A stretch of DNA of 46,807 nt from Candidatus Chloroheliaceae bacterium (GTDB lineage: Bacteria; Chloroflexota; Chloroflexia; Chloroheliales; Chloroheliaceae), in NCBI GenBank assembly GCA_013390945.1, contig JACAUC010000014.1, positions 1 through 46,807 of the forward strand. Reading direction: 5' to 3'. The position numbers and the translations under genes are program-made. Positions 42,017-46,807 of the stretch are shown piece after piece. The notes beneath the pieces are model-generated. The model was not told the DNA's origin. It was given only the letters and a program-made list of their open reading frames with translations, and made no database searches. The first letter of the stretch is position 1. Every line of letters begins with the position of its first letter.

Positions 42017-42946
42017 TTACGCGGGGTGGTCAATTTTCTGTTGGATACGAACCAACAACCGCCGAGTTTTTTCTTCAAGGGCTTTGTCCTCAAACTGGCT
42101 GAAACTCTTCAAACCCCGTTTTAGCCATTCAAGGGCCGTAAGGTAATCTTTCTTTTGGAAGTTCAAGCCGCCTAGGTGGTAACAACTTTCCGCTACATAC
42201 TGTTTCAAACCAAATTTTTCCGCTTGAAGATAAACCTGTTCAAAAGCTTGGAGCGCCTCCACAGGCTGCTTCTCTTCTTTTTTCAAGAGTGCCAATTCCA
42301 AGAGGCACAGAATCACGTTCTCTAACCGCTTCTGTTTCCGAAACAAGGTTTCGGCTTGCTTAAAATAACTCTGCGCCTTTTTATAATTGTCTTCGCTGGA
42401 TGCCAATTGCCCTTGTAAAAAATTAATATCCGCCGCCCTAGCTTTATTTTTAGCCTTACGAATAACTTTACGGGCTCGTTCCAGCCATAAGTTGGTCTCC
42501 GTCAGGTGATGGCGTTTATAGTGCAGACGAGCCAATTCGTTAGCGTGAAAAGCGGCATCTTCCCACAAACCAAGACCAACACAGGCAGCATAAGCCCATT
42601 CAAATAACTTGAGCAGTGGGCGAGATCTGCCTGTTTCGAGCAGGAAGGTATACAACACCTTCGCCAAATCGTTGAGTATAACACCCGGTTCCTCTATAAT
42701 AGTTACTTGACTTGGGTTTTCAGGGTTAGCGATATTGGCGTTTGACTCTTCAGCCAATTCGCGAACGAGTGCTAACAAATTTGGCAATTCCTCTTCCAAA
42801 CGACCAAAATCACCTCTGCTGCTGTATTTTTCCGCTACAGCGAGCCACGTGTGAGCCTCTTGGAGTAGCTCATCCTGTGGTAATCCCCCATAGGGCTTGC
42901 TCATATCAGGGTTTCCTATCGCTCTATTTATGGTTGCGAGTCTCAT
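42017..42946 (-). CDS. TPR protein, paralogue of the 350-aa TPR protein
   Basis: This 309-aa, all-helical protein has an N-terminal domain with AVAEKYSSRGDFGRLEEELP, then EEPGVILNDLAKVLYTFLLE and TGRSRPLLKLFEWAYAACV. Tetratricopeptide units follow (AQSYFKQAETLFRKQKRLEN, EALQAFEQVYLQAEKFG, ALEWLKRGLKSFSQFEDKA). The N-terminal half is clearly homologous to the product at 43,462-44,514. The start is coupled to the KP-repeat gene stop by TAATG at 42,946. It is probably a protein-binding component of the EAD-containing locus. The enzymatic partner is unknown. A shorter start at 42,904 is possible. Confidence 0.75.
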   Translation of the reverse strand: MRLATINRAIGNPDMSKPYGGLPQDELLQEAHTWLAVAEKYSSRGDFGRLEEELPNLLALVRELAEESNANIANPENPSQVTIIEEPGVILNDLAKVLYTFLLETGRSRPLLKLFEWAYAACVGLGLWEDAAFHANELARLHYKRHHLTETNLWLERARKVIRKAKNKARAADINFLQGQLASSEDNYKKAQSYFKQAETLFRKQKRLENVILCLLELALLKKEEKQPVEALQAFEQVYLQAEKFGLKQYVAESCYHLGGLNFQKKDYLTALEWLKRGLKSFSQFEDKALEEKTRRLLVRIQQKIDHPA

Positions 42947-43164
42947 TACTTACCGTCCTTAGATTCTGGAAGCGTACCTTTACCTTTCATTAAAGGAGAG
43001 GTTACTTCTTTAAGGACTCCCTTCACATCAGAGTCATCAAGTTCATCAAGGAGGGTCTCTTCTATAGTCCTTGGCTTTGGTTTCGGCTTTGGCTTTGGTT
43101 TCGGCTTTGGCTCTGGCTTTGGCTCTGGCTTTGGCTCTGGCTTTGGCTCTGGCTTGGTTTCCAT
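42946..43164 (-). CDS. Small Lys-Pro repeat protein
   Basis: This 72-aa protein begins METKPEPKPEPK and continues as a run of K-P dipeptides to about residue 30. An acidic helix (IEETLLDELDDSDVKGVLKE) and a charged tail follow. The N-terminal part should be a stiff, basic, extended linker. ATG with AAGGGGCA-type ribosome sequence starts it, and its stop overlaps the next TPR gene (TAATG). The repeated 6/12-bp DNA units at 43,070-43,155 can change in number. No known family; probably a linker or adaptor peptide for the TPR proteins. Confidence 0.6.
   Translation of the reverse strand: METKPEPKPEPKPEPKPEPKPKPKPKPKPKPRTIEETLLDELDDSDVKGVLKEVTSPLMKGKGTLPESKDGK
43070..43155. repeat. Microsatellite-like GGCTTT/GGCTCT repeat
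   Basis: About fourteen 6-bp units of GGCTTT, GGTTTC or GGCTCT encode the Lys-Pro and Glu-Pro dipeptides. In-frame gain or loss of units would alter linker length. Confidence 0.85.
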
Positions 43165-43461
43165 TTTATTGCCCCTTATAGATAAACGATTGTACCAGTT
43201 AATGGTATCGAATTTTGTACCAAAATGGTTAGTAAGTGATGCGCTAAATTGGTAATACTAACTACGCATATATTATACGCTAGATGACTATATAAAACAA
43301 GTATCTTAAAAGACAGATTTTTATATAAAACTGATATAATAAAAGTGGTAAGCATCGTTGTCTAGTTAGAAGGGACAACAAATAAGACTTAGGCCAAACA
43401 ACAAAATTTACTGGTTACACATTGGGCTATTGCTTCTTAGCATCGAAAAAGTTGGGGAGAC

Positions 43462-44514
43462 TTATACTTGGGAAACACTATCTCTATCTTGCTTTTGGAG
43501 TAATGAAATCAATTTTAACGTCATTTTATGGTTGCGACTCTTTAGTATTCGCTCAATTTTGAGGGCTTCTTCAGCATATTTCAGTGCCTGATTTATATCC
43601 TTTTTGTTCCTACGGCTGTTGCGAGCCAATCCACGAAAAGCCTCGGCTTCCTGATATTTAAAGTTTAATCTCGAAGCAAGTTCGCGAGCCTCTTCAAACC
43701 TTTTTTCGGCGGATTCGGTCTCTTCTATAACGATAAGCGACCAACCTAAGCGTAGATAACATTCACACTGATAATAGTAAGAACCTAAGCCTTCAATTAG
43801 TTTTAAAGCAGATAAGTAATCTTCTTGCGCTTCAGAATTGTGACGCTTAGGAAAATAAAGGTCTCTGAGTCTACCACGTTCCAGCAAAGCGTAAACCTGA
43901 CCGTCAAGATCATCCTGATCCTTATAAGCTTGAAAAGCGCGAGTAACATAGTCCAATGCAAGATGATACCCAGTCTCATCCCGGTCAGAGTTATCCCAAG
44001 CATATAGTCCGTATCCTAGCAAAATATTTGCTTCTACTTTCTTGCGGCTCTTTGGGTCTTTGTTCTGGTCGTTAGCTTTCTCGGCAAGGGTAAGCCATCG
44101 CTTTAACTCACGTGTCATTGTATCCCAATTTCTAGGATAGAAAAAAGTCAAGTGTGCCATTTCAACCGCCCGGTTAGCCGCATCCTTGTAATGACCGGGA
44201 TATTGTCCATAAAGAGCGGCCTGATAAGCCCATTGGGACATCTCGCGCAAATTTTGCGAACGTCCTGTATTTAACAAATAACGATAGAGAGCCGCCACCA
44301 ACTGATTTAGCATTTCGGCGGGCTCGTCTAAAATTTCATGCTGGGATTTAGTAGCAGACAATGCTCCCGCTTCTTCGGCTAGGTTTCGGGCAGACTTCAG
44401 CATATAGGGCAATTCATCATTAAGTTGAACATAATTGTAACTGTAGCTATATTTTTCAGCTAATGCTATAGTTATATCATCGTCTGGATCAAGATTTGTA
44501 AAAAGCTCGGTCAT
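43462..44514 (-). CDS. TPR protein, paralogue of the 309-aa TPR protein
   Basis: This 350-aa helical protein shares the N-terminal pattern of the product at 42,017: ALAEKYSYSYNYVQLNDELP, EILDEPAEMLNQLVAALYRY and NTGRSQNLREMSQWAYQAAL. The C-terminal half has TPR-like units (ALDYVTRAFQAYKDQDDLDG, YLSALKLIEGLGSYYYQCEC, KRFEEARELASRLNFKYQEA, ALKYAEEALKIERILKSRN). It begins 17 bp after the stop of the EAD-like gene, so both are in one operon. It probably recruits or senses a protein partner in a signalling or conflict system. No enzyme motif is visible. Confidence 0.75.
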   Translation of the reverse strand: MTELFTNLDPDDDITIALAEKYSYSYNYVQLNDELPYMLKSARNLAEEAGALSATKSQHEILDEPAEMLNQLVAALYRYLLNTGRSQNLREMSQWAYQAALYGQYPGHYKDAANRAVEMAHLTFFYPRNWDTMTRELKRWLTLAEKANDQNKDPKSRKKVEANILLGYGLYAWDNSDRDETGYHLALDYVTRAFQAYKDQDDLDGQVYALLERGRLRDLYFPKRHNSEAQEDYLSALKLIEGLGSYYYQCECYLRLGWSLIVIEETESAEKRFEEARELASRLNFKYQEAEAFRGLARNSRRNKKDINQALKYAEEALKIERILKSRNHKMTLKLISLLQKQDRDSVSQV

Positions 44515-44531
44515 TTTGCTATGCCCTTAAC

Positions 44532-45839
44532 CTAATTGGTAACTCTCTTAAAGAGATCTTCCCACCGATAGTGCCTGTATTCGAGTAGTTGTTCAACTAA
44601 AGACCAAATTTTGGCTTTTTTTTCACAATAATCTATCAAATCCTGCACTTTATTCTTGTCATTGAGGTAAGACCAATCAACACCTAAGTAATTATGACAC
44701 CATTTTTCTAGTTTTAGAGTCTGAACTTTAGACAAAGTCTTTTCTAAGTTTGTGCGAGTGAGAGCAAACTCTTCTCCTTCGTCATTTTCATTGACTTTGC
44801 CGATACACTCTTTCAACCGCTTTATTTCCGCATCCTGATCGTTTACAAAAGGTTGGAGGTGGTTTGGTAAGTGAACATCGCAATTTTTGCGAAATTCGAT
44901 ACACGCATCTAGGGCTAAACGAGCAAAATGTAGTTGGCGTTGGTATTTTAACCGTTCCTGCTTTATAGTGAGAAGCGGTTCGGATTTTACTTGACACTTC
45001 GGCACAGCCCTAGCACCCACTGGTAACTGACGCTTTTGTTCTTTTTCAACTTCTAAAATCTTTTCCTCGATCTGGCGTAATTGGCTTTTGAACTCATTGA
45101 GATATTCATCAATTATTCCTAGAGGTAACAGATTTTTGGTTTTCTTAGATGAATATATATTAGATAATAAAATTTCTTTTTTATCTAATTGGCTTTCATA
45201 TTCTTTTATTTGCTTTAGGGAATCGGAAGGAAAAGAATCCACCAATAGCACACGCTGAAAGGTTTCTAAGGCTTGCAATGCTTTAGTGCCGGAATCCACC
45301 TGCCTCACAAAAGATATAAGCTCTTCTAAAGCACCAGAATATTCCAGCAGAGTGTTAACGATATTCGCCAAATCAATTGTATCAGTATCATTTCGAGCAA
45401 TTTTTGCTATAAGCCTCCCGTTATGTACTTCTCTAAGCAGGTTATCACGACTGGCACGGTTTACAATACTCGGACACGACAGCAGTAGTGTGATTAGCTC
45501 CTGTTTCTTCAGGAAATTACCTCGTAACCTCTCTTCTAAAGAGGAGGATTTTTTATTTTTTGGTTCCCTAGCTGATTTTTCATTTTCCAATTCGCTAAGC
45601 AACTCTTCCAGATGCCCTTTCCTAAGCTGGTATAAATTTAACTTGTCCGGTAATTCTAGCTCTGAACAACAAGTTTTTATTTTTTGGTAATTCATATAAA
45701 TCTTCTTATTAAGAAGAAACCTCTCGTTAGGATCGTTTGTTCTAATCAGTTTTTGTTCCCACCATTGTAATGCCTCTAAATATCGCTCCAGATAGCGTTT
45801 CGGAGAGTTATCTACTCCTTGGCTAATCGCTTTATCCAT
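44532..45839 (-). CDS. Protein with two effector-associated-like domains and coiled coils
   Basis: This 435-aa protein lacks enzyme motifs. Residues ~13-90 are coiled coil (YLERYLEALQWWEQKL, ERFLLNKKIYMNYQKIK). Residues ~108-200 match the effector-associated domain 2 pattern: LLLSCPSIVNRASRDNLLRE, DTIDLANIVNTLLEYSGALE and ELISFVRQVDSGTKALQALE. More coils follow. The C-terminus (~360-425, LEKWCHNYLGVDWSYLNDKN and LIDYCEKKAK) resembles the death-like effector-associated domain 1. Such domains link effectors to sensors in NLR-like bacterial conflict systems by homotypic pairing. The partner effector is not in the window. Assignment is by pattern memory, not alignment. Confidence 0.7.
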   Translation of the reverse strand: MDKAISQGVDNSPKRYLERYLEALQWWEQKLIRTNDPNERFLLNKKIYMNYQKIKTCCSELELPDKLNLYQLRKGHLEELLSELENEKSAREPKNKKSSSLEERLRGNFLKKQELITLLLSCPSIVNRASRDNLLREVHNGRLIAKIARNDTDTIDLANIVNTLLEYSGALEELISFVRQVDSGTKALQALETFQRVLLVDSFPSDSLKQIKEYESQLDKKEILLSNIYSSKKTKNLLPLGIIDEYLNEFKSQLRQIEEKILEVEKEQKRQLPVGARAVPKCQVKSEPLLTIKQERLKYQRQLHFARLALDACIEFRKNCDVHLPNHLQPFVNDQDAEIKRLKECIGKVNENDEGEEFALTRTNLEKTLSKVQTLKLEKWCHNYLGVDWSYLNDKNKVQDLIDYCEKKAKIWSLVEQLLEYRHYRWEDLFKRVTN

Positions 45840-46030
45840 AGCTTAACTTTTCCCCTCTGCTACTAGTTTGTAATGAAAACCTTGGTCTTATTAAAAGCGT
45901 ACCCTACAGCTATCCGCTCTTGACACTACTCTAAAGAAATGTTAGCTACTAGCTGAGAGTAGCCATTAAATCTTGTAAGTTATATCTATAGTTATACCCA
46001 TTTAGCGAAGTTTGTCAATAGCTTTTTTTT

Positions 46031-46155
46031 GCATCATCTCAAAAAATCGTGGTAGAGGTATATTGCATACGCCCAAAGTGAGGCCAGCCTGCTGCGGGTT
46101 TATGCAAACTGGGTCAACTGGTTGTTCAATAAACCCCTACTTATTGAGATGATGC
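46031..46155. repeat. MITE-like element, copy B
   Basis: A 125-bp element has perfect 12-bp terminal repeats GCATCATCTCAA (46,031-46,042) and TTGAGATGATGC (46,144-46,155). Read on the minus strand, its interior matches copy A at 84-186 (GGGTTTATTGAA, then AGGCTGGCCTCAC and GGGCGTATGCAATA). It also carries an extra ~22 bp. It lies in the 500-bp gap between the EAD-like gene and the coiled-coil gene, which holds no other gene. Confidence 0.75.
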
Positions 46156-46339
46156 CTTTTTTTGGTGAATAGACACTTCTCAAAATCTGTTCTAGCTATC
46201 AAGGGTGTTTGAGGTCAAAAAAAGATGTGTGTAATCAATAGCTCTTTTTAGTTGGCTAAAAGTTGGGGTTGACAAATAAGTTGCTCCTAGCTTTAATATA
46301 AAGGTGGGCTACTTTCTTAAAAATTTGGGGGTTTTTATA

Positions 46340-46639
46340 ATGGCAATACTGGGCTTTTTGCAAACGAGAATTACCAACTTGGAAAAGAACCTTGAAGATT
46401 GCTTCAATTTAGCTACGGAACTTAGCAATGCCATAATGCTGGCGGACAACGATTCACTTACCAAAAGGCGGTATCAGGCCGACCTACAACGTGTAATCGC
46501 TCTTACCAAAACTTGGGAAGCGGAATACATTGAGTTAAGCACCAAAATTCAGGTTCAAGCCAACAGTGACCCAACGGTTAGTACCACACTCCAGAACTTG
46601 ACCGAACTTTATAACCGGGTGCAAGAGGCGATGGTCTAA
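46340..46639 (+). CDS. Small coiled-coil protein
   Basis: This 99-aa protein starts at ATG 46,340 with GGGGG eight bases upstream; a GTG at 46,304 is less likely. It is almost wholly helical: TRITNLEKNLEDCFNLATEL, then NDSLTKRRYQADLQRVIALT and KTWEAEYIELSTKIQVQ. This resembles the N-terminal coiled coil of the divergent EAD-like protein and coils that accompany effector-associated domains in STAND-type proteins. It may be a partner in the same system. No catalytic motif. Confidence 0.6.
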   Translation: MAILGFLQTRITNLEKNLEDCFNLATELSNAIMLADNDSLTKRRYQADLQRVIALTKTWEAEYIELSTKIQVQANSDPTVSTTLQNLTELYNRVQEAMV

Positions 46640-46706
46640 GTAATCCTCTTTTTTTGGCACGGATTATGCTTTACATGATAGATAACCAGACTAAATAAAA
46701 CACAAC

Positions 46707-46807
46707 GTAGCTCAGGCAATGAAGCCGGGGCTACAAGAGAAAAGTAGCCTAAGCAATGAAGCCGGGGCTACAAGAGAAAAGTAGCCTAAGCAATGAAGCC
46801 GGGGCTA
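46707..46807. repeat. 37-bp tandem repeat array, cut by window end
   Basis: Units start at 46,707, 46,744 and 46,781. Each holds GTAGC, GCAATGAAGCCGGGGCTAC and the linker AAGAGAAAA. GTAGCC and GGCTAC form an inverted repeat inside the unit. The first copy has small differences (GTAGCTCAGGCAATG). The array continues beyond the window. There are no unique spacers, so it is not a CRISPR. Confidence 0.9.

Noticed and set aside
46707..46807. CRISPR array
   Set aside because: The 10-bp linker between the 27-bp conserved parts is constant, so there are no unique spacers.

Overview
The window looks like a chromosomal segment of a phototrophic member of the Chloroflexota. The strongest evidence is a complete light-independent protochlorophyllide reductase operon (bchN-bchB-bchL, 13,764-17,568). 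It sits among gene types common in that phylum: Uma2 proteins, DUF167, an R3H/Ycf45-type ATPase, a PASTA-less Ser/Thr kinase with a C-terminal sensor, a roadblock protein, and TPR/EAD proteins. By eye, base composition is well below that of Chloroflexus or Roseiflexus. A lower-GC phototroph such as the 'Candidatus Chlorohelix' type would fit, but this is inference and no marker here fixes the genus.

Layout. 1-560: tandem 26-bp palindromic repeats and MITE-like elements. 564-2,816: glycogen-debranching-type enzyme. 2,855-4,700 (minus): a 45-aa ORF, a LysA-like protein that has lost its PLP lysine, and a Nudix hydrolase, all tightly coupled. 4,869-7,019: TPR/proline-rich membrane-anchored protein. 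7,364-7,435: tRNA-Asn. 7,737-9,637: roadblock protein, DNA polymerase IV and a small protein. 9,746-13,219 (minus): M-S-R restriction-modification operon with a half-length specificity subunit. 13,764-17,568: bchNBL. 17,872-19,474: pdxST. 19,494-25,061: GNAT-like protein, R3H ATPase, zinc-ribbon membrane protein, Uma2 and DUF167 genes. 25,176-27,634: TPR/pretoxin/HNH toxin with a SUKH immunity gene. 27,740-28,681: second Uma2. 28,911-32,502: PaaK-like ligase with LivK and LivH but no LivM/G/F. 32,536-35,038 (minus): second restriction-modification pair, AccI-like. 35,430-41,961: small membrane proteins, CoA-binding protein, glycosyltransferase, Ser/Thr kinase, YmdB-type phosphodiesterase, LipM-type octanoyltransferase. 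42,017-46,639: two paralogous TPR proteins, a Lys-Pro repeat protein, a protein with two effector-associated-like domains and a coiled-coil protein. The window ends in a 37-bp tandem array.

How the genes relate. bchNBL makes chlorophyllide a from protochlorophyllide in the dark, and pdxST downstream makes pyridoxal phosphate. Two restriction-modification systems, a polymorphic toxin/immunity pair and the EAD/TPR locus make this accessory region rich in conflict systems. At least two families of short palindromic repeats are scattered between genes, one of them inside the pdxS-pdxT intergenic spacer over the likely pdxT ribosome-binding site.

The best candidates for undescribed biology are the EAD/TPR/KP-repeat locus at the right end and the catalytically stripped LysA-like protein with its coupled 45-aa upstream ORF.
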